From contig JAVIAB010000073.1 of NCBI GenBank assembly GCA_032433765.1, positions 68,032,087-68,096,086 on the forward strand: a DNA stretch of 64,000 nt, read 5' to 3'. The position numbers were made by a program, and so were the translations under genes. The stretch comes from Megaustenia siamemsis (Eukaryota > Mollusca > Gastropoda > Stylommatophora > Ariophantidae). The notes under the pieces are model-generated. The model saw only the letters and a list, made by a program, of their open reading frames with translations. It was not told the origin of the DNA and did no database searches. Numbering within the stretch: the first letter of the stretch is position 1; the number at the start of each line of letters is the position of its first letter. Below, piece by piece: positions 34,551 to 45,950 of the stretch.

Positions 34551-34691
34551 GTAAGTCAATACAGATATTAAGTTAAATAGAAATCATCCATTCTTATCTT
34601 CATTGTATGTACCAAGTCGGAGTATGAAGCAAATTCTGTTTTTCAATAAAGTGATTAGAAGAAAAAAAATAAGACCGGAGCAATTATTGCC

Positions 34692-34692
<1 letters not shown>

Positions 34693-34723
<31 letters not shown>

Positions 34724-34795
34724 AATCACGCATCATTTGTACTTTATGTATTAGTTCATTTATGATCAGTTTCTTCAACTGTCTTAAAATCTATC

Positions 34796-34870
<75 letters not shown>
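34693..34870. repeat. A(28) run and (TA)n microsatellite
   Basis: Poly(A) at about 34693-34720 and (TA)n at 34799-34869. Confidence 0.95.
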
Positions 34871-34872
<2 letters not shown>

Positions 34873-34924
34873 AAACCATAAAAGTGCGAAAGTGCTCATA
34901 TTTAGTCTGCTACAGTCCAAGGAT

Positions 34925-35180
34925 GGGAGCCGCGATATCTCAGTGGTAAGTGAACTGGACTACCACGGACAAGGGGTAGGGTTCGATCCCAACCGACGGC
35001 TTCCGGGTTCACCCAGCCTTAAATGGGTACCGGATTTTTTTTCTGGGAAAGTAAAGCAGCACGGGCGTAATACCGACCACATTACCCCAAAAATCATGGG
35101 CTGAAGGTCTGTAAAATACAGGATCACTAACACCATATTTTTCCCTATACGCCACTTGGCGTTACGGGGGTACTTTACTA
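34925..35180 (+). mobile_element. SINE S1, full-length (first of a pair)
   Basis: Complete S1 with GGGAGCCG...CGGCTTCC head, B box GGGTTCGATCCC and S1 body. Flanked by ACAGTCCAAGG at 34912-34922 and 35181-35191. Confidence 0.9.
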
Positions 35181-35194
35181 ACAGTCCAAGGGCA

Positions 35195-35450
35195 GGGAGC
35201 CGCGATAGCTCAGTGGTTAGTGAACTGGACTACAAAGGACAAGGGGTAGGGTTCGATCCCAAACCGACTGCTTCCTGGCTCACCCAGCCTTAAATGGGTT
35301 CCTGATTTTTCTGGGAACGTAAATCAGCACGGGCGTCATACCGACCACATTACCCCTACAATCATGTCCTGAAAGTCTGTAAAATGTATGGTCACTAACA
35401 CCATATTCTCTATACGCCACTTGGTATGACGGGGGCTCTTTGCTTACTTT
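35195..35450 (+). mobile_element. SINE S1, full-length (second of a pair)
   Basis: Complete S1, slightly diverged (CGACTGCTTCCTGGCTCACC). Flanked by ACAGTCCAAGG at 35181-35191 and ACAGTCCAGG at 35451-35460. It sits 14 bp after the first SINE. Confidence 0.9.
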
Positions 35451-35460
35451 ACAGTCCAGG

Positions 35461-35601
35461 TGTCGATCATGAATTAGATGGATTGATGGAAAATTAAAAA
35501 CCCAAGGAAACATAACAACAGCAAGATCAACTGAAGAACAAAATATTCGCTAATTATATCTACCCTGGACGCTGAAAGACAAAATGAGGAAAGACAAGAA
35601 G
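35461..35601 (+). mobile_element. LINE E, very short 3' stub
   Basis: About 140 bp: RWIDGKLK...GNITTARSTEEQNIR and LYLPWTLKDK, then AGGAAAGACAAGAAG tail-like sequence. These match the last 40 codons of LINE E at 41747. The right flank ACAGTCCGAG (35602-35611) repeats the same target as the two SINEs. Confidence 0.75.
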
Positions 35602-35744
35602 ACAGTCCGAGTGGAACAGTTGCTATTTTAGTAAAGCCTGTCTTCGTCTGTGAGGAAGTACGTCAGATTTAGGTCATCTTACCTGAAAGCTGAACGTCCT
35701 TTGAACTTAAGGACACCTTGAGACTGTTTTTGTAATGGAGTGGT

Positions 35745-36342
35745 AGGGAGAGTGTTTTTATCATCTTCTGTGTTATTATTTTATATGTGTTTGTATAATA
35801 CAGCTTGTTAGGGACACACGAAGTCGGTGTGTGTTAGGGGGTAGGTGAGAGAAAGTTAGCAGGTTGGTAAGAGAGAGAGTTAGGAGGTAGGTGTGAGAGA
35901 GAGAGTTAGCAGGTTGGTAAGAGAGAGAGTTAGGAGGTAGGGAGAGTGTTTTTATCATCTTCTGTGTTATTATTTTATATGTGTTTGTATAATACAGCTT
36001 GTTAGGGACACACGAAGTCGGTGTGTGTTAGGGGGTAGGTGAGAGAAAGTTAGCAGGTTGGTGTGAGAGAGAGTTAGCAGGTTGGTAAGAGAGAGAGAGT
36101 TAGGAGGTAGGTGTGAGAGAGAGTTAGGAAGTAGGTGTGAGAGAGAGTTAGCAGGTTGGTAAGAGAGAGAGAGAGAGAGAGAGAGAGTTAGGAGGTAGGT
36201 GTGAGAGAGAGTTAGGAGATAGGTGAGAGAAAGTTAGCAGGTTGGTAAGAGAGAGAGTTAGGAGATAGGTGAGAGAAAGTTAGCAGGTTGGTAAGAGAGA
36301 GAGAGAGAGTTAGGAGATAGGTGAGAGAAAGTTAGCAGGTTG

Positions 36343-36381
<39 letters not shown>

Positions 36382-37843
36382 AGGAGATAGGTGTGAGAGA
36401 GAGTTAGGAGATAGGTGAGAGAAAGTTAGCAGGTTGGTAAGAGAGAGAGAGAGAGTTAGGAGATAGGTGAGAGAAAGTTAGCAGGTTGGTAAGAGAGAGA
36501 GAGAGAGTTAGGAGGTAGGTGTGAGAGAGAGTTAGGAGATAGGTGAGAGAAAGTTAGCAGGTTGGTAAGAGAGAGAGAGAGAGAGTTAGGAGGTAGGTGA
36601 GAGAAAGTTAGCAGGTTGGTAAGAGAGAGAGAGAGAGAGTTAGGAGATAGGTGAGAGAAAGTTAACAGGTTGGTGAGAGAGAGAGAGAGTTAGGAGGTAG
36701 GTGAGAGAAAGTTAGCAGGTTGGTAAGAGGGAGAGAGAGAGAGTTAGGAGATAGGTGAGAGAAAGTTAGCAGGTGGTAAGAGAGAGAGAGAAAGAGTTAG
36801 GAGATAGGTGAGAGAAAGTTAGGAGGTAGGTGTGAGAGAGAGTTAGGAGGTAGGTGTGAGAGAGAGTTAGGAGGTAGGTGTGAGAGAGAGAGAGTTAGGA
36901 GATAGGTGAGAGAAAGTTAGCAGGTTGGTAAGAGAGAGAGAGAGAGAGTTAGGAGGTAGGTGTGAGAGAGAGTTAGGAGGTAGGTGTGAGAGAGAGTTAG
37001 GAGGTAGGTGTGAGAGAGAGTTAGGAGGTAGGTGAGAGAAAGTTAGCAGGTTGGTAAGAGAGAGAGAGAGTTAGGAGATAGGTGAGAGAAAGTTAGCAGG
37101 TTGGTAAGAGAGAGAGAGAGAGAGAGTTAGGAGATAGGTGAGAGAAAGTTAGCAGGTTGGTAAGAGAGAGAGAGAGAGATAGGAGATAGGTGAGAGAAAG
37201 TTAGCAGGTTGGAGAGAGAGAGAGAGAGAGTTAGGAGATAGGTGAGAGAGAGTTAGGAGATAGGTGAGAAAAAGTTAGCAGGTTGGTAAGAGAGAGAGAG
37301 AGTTAGGAGGTAGGTGTGAGAGAGAGTTAGGAGATAGGTGAGAGAAAGTTAGCAGGTTGGTAAGAGAGGGTTAGGAGATAGGTGAGAGAAAGTTAGCAGG
37401 TTGGTAAGAGAGAGAGAGAGAGAGACAGTTAGGAGATAGGTGAGAGAAAGTTAGCAGGTTAGTAAGAGAGAGAGATAGGAGATAGGTGAGAGAAAGTTAG
37501 CAGGTTGGAGAGAGAGAGAGAGTTAGGAGATAGGTGAGAGAGAGAGTTAGCAGGTACGTGTGATAGAGAGTTAGCAGGTTGGTAAGAGAGAGAGAGAGAG
37601 TTAGGAGGTAGGTGAGAGAAAGTTAGCAGGTTGGTAAGAGGGAGAGAGAGAGAGTTAGGAGGTAGGTGAGAGAAAGTTAGCAGGTTGGTAAGAGGGAGAG
37701 AGAGAGAGAGTTAGGAGATAGGTGAGAGAGAGTTAGCAGGTAGGTGTGAGAGAGAGTTAGCAGGTTGGTAAGAGAGAGAGAGAGTTAGGAGGTAGGTGTG
37801 AGAGAGAGTTAGCAGGGATGTGTTAGAGAGAGTTAGCAGGTTG

Positions 37844-37886
<43 letters not shown>

Positions 37887-40800
37887 AGGAGGTAGGTGTG
37901 AGAGAGAGTTAGCAGGTTGGTAAGAGAGAGAGAGAGTTAGGAGGTAGGTGTGAGAGAGAGTTAGCAGGTTGGTAAGAGAGAGAGAGAGAGTTAGGAGGTA
38001 GGTGTGAGAGAGAGTTAGCAGGTTGGTAAGAGAGAGAGAGTTAGGAGGTAGGTGTCAGAGAGAGTTAGTAGGTAGGTGTGAGAGAGAGTTAGTAGGTAGG
38101 TGTGAGAGAGAGTTAGGAGATAGGTGAGAGAAAGTTAGCAGGTTGGTAAGAGAGAGAGAGATAGTTAGGAGGTAGGTGTGAGAGAGAGTTAGCAGGTTGG
38201 TAAGAGAGAGAGAGAGAGAGTTAGGAGGTAGGTGTGAGAGAGAGAGTTAGCAGGTAGGTGTGAGAGAGAGTTAGGAGGTAGGTGTGAGAGAGAGTTAGGA
38301 GGTAGGTGTGAGAGAGAGTTAGGAGGTAGGTGTGAGAGAGAGTTAGGAGGTAGGTGTGAGAGAGAGAGTTAGCAGGTAGGTGTGAGAGAGAGTTAGGAGG
38401 TAGGTGTGAGAGAGAGAGTTAGCAGGTAGGTGTGAGAGAGAGTTAGGAGGTAGGTGTGAGAGAGAGTTAGGAGGTAGGTGTGAGAGAGAGAGTTAGCAGG
38501 TAGGTGTGAGAGAGAGAGTTAGGAGGTAGGTGTGAGAGAGAGTTAGGAGGTAGGTGTGAGAGAGAGAGTTAGCAGGTAGGTGTGAGAGAGACAGTTAGCA
38601 GGTAGGTGTGAGAGAGAGAGTTAGGAGGTAGGTGTGAGAGAGAGAGTTGGGAGGTAGGTGTGAGAGAGAGTTAGGAGGTAGGTGTGAGAGAGAGTTAGGA
38701 GGTAGGGAGAGTGTTTTTATCATCTTCTGTGTTATTATTTTATATGTGTTTGTATAATACAGCTTGTTAGGGACACACGAAGTCGGTGTGTGTTAGGGGG
38801 TAGGTGAGAGAAAGTTAGCAGGTTGGTGTGAGAGAGAGTTAGCAGGTTGGTAAGAGAGAGAGAGAGAGAGAGAGTTAGGAGGTAGGTGTGAGAGAGAGAG
38901 TTAGGAGGTAGGTGTGAGAGAGAGTTAGCAGGTTGGTAAGAGAGAGAGAGTTAGGAGGTAGGTGTGAGAGAGAGTTAGCAGGTTGGTAAGAGAGAGAGTT
39001 AGCAGGTTGGTAAGAGAGAGAGTTAGCAGGTTTGTAAGAGAGAGAGTTAGCAGGTTGGTAAGAGAGAGAGTTAGCAGGTTGGTAAGAGAGAGAGTTAGCA
39101 GGTTGGTAAGAGAGAGAGAGAGTTAGGAGGTAGGTGTGAGAGAGAGTTAGCAGGTTGGTAAGAGAGAGAGAGTTAGGAGGTAGGTGTGAGAGAGGGTTAG
39201 CAGGTTGGTAAGAGAGAGAGAGTTAGCAGGTTGGTGTGAGAGAGAGTTAGCAGGTTGGTAAGAGAGAGAGAGTTAGGAGGTAGGTGTGAGAGAGAGTTAG
39301 GAGGTAGGGAGAGTGTTTTTATCATCTTCTGTGTTATTTTTATATGTGTTTGTATAATACAGCTTGTTAGGGACACACGAAGTCGGTGTGTGTTAGGGGG
39401 TAGGTAAGAGAAAGTTAGCAGGTTGGTAAGAGAGAGAGAGTTAGGAGGTAGGTGTGAGAGAGAGTTAGGAGGTAGGGAGAGTGTTTTTATCATCTTCTGT
39501 GTTATTATTTTATATGTGTTTGTATAATACAGCTTGTTAGGGACACACGAAGTCGGTGTGTGTTAGGGGGTAGGTGAGAGAAAGTTAGCAGGTTGGTGTG
39601 AGAGAGAGTTAGCAGGTTGGTAAGAGAGAGAGAGAGAGAGAGAGTTAGCAGGTAGGTGTGAGAGAGAGTTAGCAGGTTAGTAAGAGAGAGAGAGAGAGAG
39701 TTAGGAGGTAGGTGTGAGAGAGAGTTAGGAGGTAGGTGTGAGAGAGAGTTAGCAGGTTGGTAAGAGAGAGAGAGAGAGAGAGTTAGGAGGTAGGTGTGAG
39801 AGAGAGTTAGGAGGTAGGTGAGAGAAAGTTAGGAGGTAGGTGAGAGAAAGTTAGCAGGTTGGTAAGAGAGAGAGAGAGAGAGAGTTAGGAGGTAGGTGTG
39901 AGAGAGAGTTAGCAGGTTGGTAAGAGAGAGAGTTAGGAGGTAGGGAGAGTGTTTTTATCATCTTCTGTGTTATTATTTTATATGTGTTTGTATAATACAG
40001 CTTATTAGGGACACACGAAGTCGGTGTGTGTTAGGGGGTAGGTGAGAGAAAGTTAGCAGGTTGGTAAGAGAGAGAGAGAGAGAGAGAGTTAGCAGGTAGG
40101 TGTGAGAGAGAGTTAGCAGGTTGGTAAGAGAGAGAGAGAGAGTTAGGAGGTAGGTGTGGGAGAGAGTTAGGAGGTAGGTGTGAGAGAGAGTTAGCAGGTT
40201 GGTAAGATAGAGAGAGAGAGAGAGAGAGTTAGGAGGTAGGTGTGAGAGAGAGTTAGGAGGTAGGTGAGAGAAAGTTAGGAGGTAGGTGAGAGAAAGTTAG
40301 CAGGTTGGTAAGAAAGAGAGAGAGAGAGTTAGGAGATAGGTGAGAGAGAGTTAGCAGGTTGGTGTGAGAGAGAGTTAGCAGGTTGGTAAGAGAGAGAGTT
40401 AGGAGGTAGGTGTGAGAGAGAGTTAGGAGGTAGGTGTGAGAGAGAGTTAGGAGGTAGGTGTGAGAGAGAGTTAGGAGGTAGGTGTGAGAGAGAGTTAGGA
40501 GGTAGGTGTGAGAGAGAGTTAGGAGGTAGGTGTGAGAGAGAGTAGGTGAGAGAAAGTTAGGAGGTAGGTGAGAGAAAGCAGGTTGGTAAGAGAGAGAGAG
40601 AGAGAGAGAGAGTTAGGAGATAGGTGAGAGAGAGTTAAGAGGTAGGTGAGAGAGAGAGAGAGGGAGATAAGAGGTAGGTGAGAGATAGAGAGCTATGGGG
40701 GTATGTGTGTGAGAGAGAAAAAGAGAGAGAGAGAACGTTAGCGTGTAGGTGAGAGAATTAGAGAGTTAGGGGGGTAGATGAGAGAGAGAGTTAGGTTGGT

Positions 40801-41655
40801 ATGAGAGACAGTGTTAGACCTCCCTGTTTCATTAGCAGGTAGGTGAGAGAGAGAGAGAGTTAGCAGGTAGGTGAGAGAGAGAGAGAGGGTTAGCAGGTAG
40901 GTGAAAGATAGAGAGTTAGGAGGTAGGTGAGAGAGAGAGAGTTAGGTTGGTATGAGAGAGAGAGAGAGAGTGTTAGTCCTCCCTGTTTCATTAGCAGGTA
41001 GGTGAGAGAGAGAGAGAGAGTTAGGAGGTAGGAGAGAGAGAGTTAGGAGGTAGGTGAGAGATAGAGAGAGAGTTAGCAGGTAGGTGAAAGAGAGAGAGAG
41101 AGAGAGAGAGAGAGGAGGTTGGTAAGAGAGAGAGAGAGTTAGCAGGTAGGTGAGAAGGAGAATTGGGAGGTAAGTGAGAGATAGTGAGTTATGGGAGTAT
41201 GTGTGAGAGAGAGAGAAAGTTCGGGGGTAGGTGAGAGAGAGAGAGAGAGAGTTAGGAGGTAGGTGAGAGAGAAAGTTAGGAGGTAGGTGAGAGAGAGAGT
41301 TAAGAGGTAGGTGAGAGAGAGTTAGGAGGTAGGTGAGAGAGTTAAGAGAGAAAGAGAGTTAGGAGGTAGGTGAGAGAGAGTTTGGAGGTAGGTAAGAGAG
41401 AGAGAGAGTTAGGAGGTATGTGAGAGAGAGAGAGAGAGAGAGAGAAAGGGTTAGGAGGTAGGTTTGAGAAAGAGGTAGGAGAGTAAGGAGGTAGGTGAGA
41501 GATGGAGAGAGATTTATGAGGTAGGTGAGAGATGGAGAGAGATTTAGGAGGTAGGTTTGAGAAAGAGTTAGGAGGTAGGCGAGAGGGGGAGAGAGAGAGA
41601 GAGATTTAGGAGGTAGGTTTGAGAAAGAGTTAGGAGGTAGGGTGTTAGGAGGTAG

Positions 41656-41700
<45 letters not shown>
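35745..41700. repeat. 6 kb purine-rich minisatellite with interspersed 100 bp blocks
   Basis: Built from two short units: GTTAGGAGGTAGGTGTGAGA and GTTAGCAGGTTGGTAAGAGA, each joined by (GA)n of variable length. The plus strand is nearly free of C. Six copies of a distinct block (AGTGTTTTTATCATCTTCTG through GGACACACGAAGTCGGTGTG) begin at about 35748, 35944, 38706, 39309, 39478 and 39948. The last 1 kb is more degenerate. Minus-strand ORFs over it (35776, 39197) are translated repeat, not genes. Confidence 0.95.
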
Positions 41701-41702
<2 letters not shown>

Positions 41703-41746
41703 GAGGTTAGTTAGTTTTTATCAGAGTAAAATTAACTTTATTCCTT

Positions 41747-42686
41747 CTTCTTCTTCTTCTTCTTTCCTTCCTCATCTGCCTTTCAGCGTCGAGGGGAGAT
41801 ATAATTTGCGGTCTTTTGCTCTTATGTTCGCCTCTGCTGCTGTTATGTTTCCTAGTGCTTCTAATATTCCATCGATCCATCTTTTTCGTGGTCGACACTT
41901 GGGTCTGTTGTTCTCACAACGTTTGTTGAAGGCTCGTTGTGTTGTGTTTTGTTCTTTCTGCCTTGTCACGTGGCCGAACCATTTTATCTGTTGTTTCCTT
42001 ATATATTCTATGGCTGGGGCTATTCCTAGCTTTTTTCTCAGTTCTACATTTCTGATCTTATCTCTCAGACTGTTTCCTGTCATTCGTCTAACACATTTCA
42101 TCTCTGTAGAGGTTATTTTTCTTATTGTTCTTGCATCTAGAGTCCAGATCTGGCATTGGTAGCACAACGTTGGAATGAAGATTGTATTGTATAGTGCTCG
42201 TTTTGCCTCCAGAGTTATTTCCTTGTTGGACAATAGTGGTGATAACTGTCCGATGATTTGACAAGCTTTGTTGCATCTTGATTCTATCTCTGCTGTTTGG
42301 GAATTGTCGTTTGTCATTAGACTTCCTAGGTATTTGAATTCCTCTACTTGTTTTAGTTGTCTGCCTTCTATAGTTATGTTGATGTTCTGTTTATTTTGGC
42401 GACATTCATGACTTCTGTTTTGTTGATGTTGATTTTCATGTTGTATTTTGCTCCTAAGATGTTGAGTTTGTTTAAGTGTTCTTGTAGGTCTTCTATTGTT
42501 TCATGTATTAGTGCCTGGTCGTCTGCAAATAGAAGCTCGTTGATCTCCTCTGTCTCTGATGGGTTGGCTAGCTTGCATATATGGTCCATGTATGTAATAA
42601 ACAGTAGGGGGGATAGTACGCACCCCTGTCTTACACCTGATCTAACTTCGAAGTGGTCTGTGTAGCCTGTTGCTGTTCTGACCCTG
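41747..42686 (-). mobile_element. LINE E copy 2, 5'-truncated, 12 bp TSD
   Basis: The minus strand carries RT from VRVRTATGYTDHFEVRSGVR, QGCVLSPLLF and LLFADDQALI (intact FADD), through KININKTEVMNVAK, to the C-terminus (RALYNTIFIPTLCYQCQIWT, KQQIKWFGHVTRQ, RPRKRWIDGILEAL). The frame shifts once at about 42372. The tail is (GAA)n (41747-41765 on plus as CTTCTT). ACTTTATTCCTT flanks it at 41735-41746 and 42687-42698. Confidence 0.88.
42374..42686 (-). pseudogene. LINE E reverse transcriptase, palm with FADD box
   Basis: About 104 element codons including SGVRQGCVLSPLLF and NELLFADDQALIHETI. Catalytic aspartates are present but the N-terminal fingers and endonuclease are absent by truncation. 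Upstream codons beyond 42687 are host sequence. Confidence 0.8.
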
Positions 42687-42934
42687 ACTTTATTCCTTTC
42701 GAGAAAATTAGTGCAAATCATTTGCTGTGTTGCCTATCAACTCTTCTAGTGTAGAGTGTTACCTACACCATCTGTCTGTACTAGCTTACATATTAGTTTA
42801 TAATTGTTATATCTGTTTCAATCTTACAACTTTATCCTTGCTTACATGTTTTTCAGAAGCTGAGTCTTGTTTCATGTTGTACACAGTTAGAACATGCGAT
42901 TCCATACTTCTTTTCGATCGATGTTTGTTTCATG

Positions 42935-43495
42935 TATCCAAAAGTAGTCTGGTTTTAAATAATTTTTTTGTATGTACGTTGCTGTGTTCAAGAGTTCCTC
43001 GAGACTTCCAAACAGCGTGGCGTGGATGTGTGTTTGTGTTGGCCAGTGTTCCATCCGTGACTGCATGAACATGTTGTAGTCCTGTAGTATGTGTTCGGTT
43101 GTCTGCCTGGCTGTCCATACGTGCACATGAGTGATGAGACTTGTCTCAGCCTGTGTAAATCGTTGTCTAGTCTGTTGTTCCCTGCTTTAAAGGCAGTGTC
43201 TGCCCATTAGGTAATGATAGTTGTCCTTTTGTTGATCGATCTTCGATGTTCATAGCTCTTCTTTTCTTGAAATGTGATGTTATTTTTTGTGGGTCTCTAC
43301 TTGCGTTCCTCCTTCCTTTGGCAGTTATCTGCTCTCTCATTTCCTGGTATGTGGAATGTGATAGTGTCCACTGCATTGCTACCCTTTTTTTTTCTGTTCA
43401 GTTCGCATAGGTCTTTTCCTAGCATTAGTGATTTTCTCCTTTGAGGGCCTGCATAATATTCCGTCGCTAAGGGAGACAACCTGCCGGCAGTGACT
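42935..43495 (-). mobile_element. RNase H-containing LINE fragment (J-like)
   Basis: The minus strand reads IPGNERADN (RNase H motif), RDPQKITSHF, LSLPNGQTLPLKQGTTD, then HVWTARQTTEHILQD and LFGSLEELLNTATYI. This is the carboxyl region seen at the end of Jockey/I-type pol proteins. At least three frame breaks. Confidence 0.7.
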
Positions 43496-43499
43496 TTTG

Positions 43500-44501
43500 G
43501 CTTGCTTTATTAATTACCACTAAGTTTCCGAGACATATATAGCTCCCGGACTGCTTCACAAGTTGCGATCACGCAAGCTCCGGACGCGGATGCCTGTCCT
43601 CGATATTTTCTTGCTATTTCTGTAAGTGTTACAGACGATCGTCGACCAAAATAGGTCTATAGTGCAACTGTCAAAGTATATGGCTGTTGCTCACTTCATT
43701 GTTTTATATAGACCAGCCTACTCGTGCCAGGAATAAATCTGTCGCTAGCATAGCTTAAGATGTGGTTTAGGGTATTCAAGCTGCCCAGCCGCTTCATGGT
43801 AAAATCACACACAATATGTTTTTTTTTTAAATTGTGGAACATTATAAAAATAAATATATATAGATAACTATTTGAACTGTACTTGGGAAAAGTACACCTA
43901 AAGCAGCATGAACAATAACATAATTTAAAAGATAATAGGCATACTGTGCCAGCACTGAGTCTTTGTATTCTGTTATTATTGTAATTTGTATATAATTTCG
44001 AGTGTTCAGTGTCAGAATCTATAAGTTTTCGGGCTTCAAACCAAGAGAATGTGGGTTCCAAATCCGGTAGGGTCAAACGTTTTTTCTAGCGGGGGTGGAA
44101 TTAAAAACTTTGACCGAACACCTTGTGGCGACAGAATGGCTTCAGGCCCCAGTGATGGGCGGATATAATTGTTCGTTTGTTACTAAAATATTTAGGTCAC
44201 AGTATCACTTGTATATATTCTCAGGTCATAGGTCTTGTTCATTACTTGCTTATTCACGTTCACGTCTAGGAAGAGCTATTTCCACCTGTTGCTAATGTGC
44301 TCTTGACCGTCGCAGCTGATGTCCACTAACTTCACTCACTTGAATTCTTTGTGTAGTTACATTGATCGATGGGCTTTTGTTATTGTGGAGTTTCCAGGAA
44401 ATGTTTTTTTTTTTTTTATATTTTTTTTTGGCAAGGATTTTCACAGTCATAACCGCCATCTGATCTCTGTCTGACATCAAATGTGTCTATATTTGTCAAA
44501 T

Positions 44502-44505
<4 letters not shown>
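43500..44505. other. 1 kb AT-rich unique DNA, no gene supported
   Basis: The 126-codon minus ORF at 43696-44076 has no recognisable domain. Confidence 0.35.

Positions 44506-44552
<47 letters not shown>
44506..44552. repeat. (TG)n(TA)n microsatellite
   Basis: TG run 44506-44521, then TA run. It lies at the left edge of the direct repeat that flanks LINE F. Confidence 0.9.
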
Positions 44553-44555
<3 letters not shown>

Positions 44556-44702
44556 TTGTACGACGTAAGGTTTTTTTGTTCTCTTACTCTTTTTCAAAGT
44601 TAAATAGGTTAAAAAGTTAAAAAGTTTCCAAATAGGAAACAACAGGAAACTGAGAAATATCACTTAGAAGCATGCTGATCAAAGAGATAAAGATAATTCG
44701 TA
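44553..44702 (+). repeat. Long direct repeat flanking LINE F, left copy
   Basis: TATACTTGTACGACGTAAGG at the left edge and AAATAGGAAACAACAGGAAA through AGATAATTCGTATC at the right edge are repeated at 48205-48437. This copy lacks about 75 bp in its middle. Confidence 0.85.
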
Positions 44703-45255
44703 TCTGTAGTCTGCTGAATGAAGCGGACTACGTGTTCTATTGGCAAGGAAAGAGCAGCGACGATGTAAGAGACCATGGTGTGGGATTTGCTGTGAAAAAA
44801 TCTCTAAAAGGTCTGGTTACACTCGGTCAGAATGCATCAGAGCGGATACTAACACTTCGCCTACAACATCAGGACCAGTTACTCTTATAAGTGTGTACGC
44901 TCCGACCTTGTGCTCGTCATCTGAAACCAAGGACAATTTCTATGAAAATCTGACAGAAGTCATGGAAAGTATACCAGGACAAGATCACATTATTCTACTG
45001 GGGGATTTCAATGCTAGAATTGGCGCAGACCACAGTTCGTGGCCAACCTACATTGGTCGCTTTGGAGTTGATAAATTAAATGAAAACGGCCAACGACTTC
45101 TAGAGTTTTGCGCCTACCATTACCTGTGCGTCACAAATACTTTTTTTCAAAACCAAGCCTCAGCATAAAGTGTCTTGGAGACATCCACGATGGAAACACT
45201 GGCACCAGCTGGACTTGATACTTGTTAGATGCCCTTTCCTCAAATCTGTAATTCA

Positions 45256-45860
45256 CACACGGTCATACCACAGTGCAGACTGTGACTCGGATCATTCTCT
45301 AGTCTGCTGCCACACGGTCATACCACAGTGCAGACTGTGACTCGGATCATTCTCTAGTCTGCTGCCACACGGTCATACCACAGTGTAGACTGTGACTCGG
45401 ATCATTCTCTAGTCTGCTGCCACACGGTCATACCACAGTGCAGACTGTGACTCGGATCATTCTCTAGTCTGCTGCCACACGGTCATACCACAGTGTAGAC
45501 TGTGACTCGGATCATTCTCTAGTCTGCTGCCACACGGTCATACCACAGTGCAGACTGTGACTCGGATCATTCTCTAGTCTGCTGCCACACGGTCATACCA
45601 CAGTGCAGACTGTGACTCGGATCATTCTCTAGTCTGCTGCCACACGGTCATACCACAGTGCAGACTGTGACTCGGATCATTCTCTAGTCTGCTGCCACAC
45701 GGTCATACCACAGCGCAGACTGTGACTCGGATCATTCTCTAGTCTGCTGCCACACGGTCATACCACAGTGTAGACTGTGACTCGGATCATTCACTAGTCT
45801 GCTGCCACACGGTCATACCACAGTGCAGACTGTGACTCGGATCATTCTCTAGTCTGCTGC
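45256..45860 (+). repeat. Eleven tandem 55 bp units inside the LINE F coding region
   Basis: Exactly 11 units of CACACGGTCATACCACAGTG, CAGACTGTGACTCGGATCAT, TCTCTAGTCTGCTGC with very few differences (GCAGAC/GTAGAC variants). The unit encodes part of the endonuclease end (SYHSADCDSDHSLVCC). 55 is not a multiple of 3, so each added copy shifts the frame. Confidence 0.97.
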
Positions 45861-45950
45861 AAACTCAAGCTACTGCCCAGGAGGTTCCACTATGCCAGGC
45901 AGCCTAAGAAGAGACCTCGCATAGACACTAGCAAGCTAACACATTGTGGA

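Noticed and set aside
35776..39493. Minus-strand ORFs rich in SLPPNSLSH
   Set aside because: Frame-open translation of the purine minisatellite and its 100 bp blocks.
35815..41700. Telomeric DNA (TTAGG-like strings)
   Set aside because: TTAGG occurs only as part of a longer GTTAGGAGGTAGGTG unit. There is no true (TTAGGG)n or (TTAGG)n run.
45256..45860. CRISPR-like regular repeats
   Set aside because: The units are contiguous, without unique spacers, in a eukaryotic LINE. It is a tandem array.
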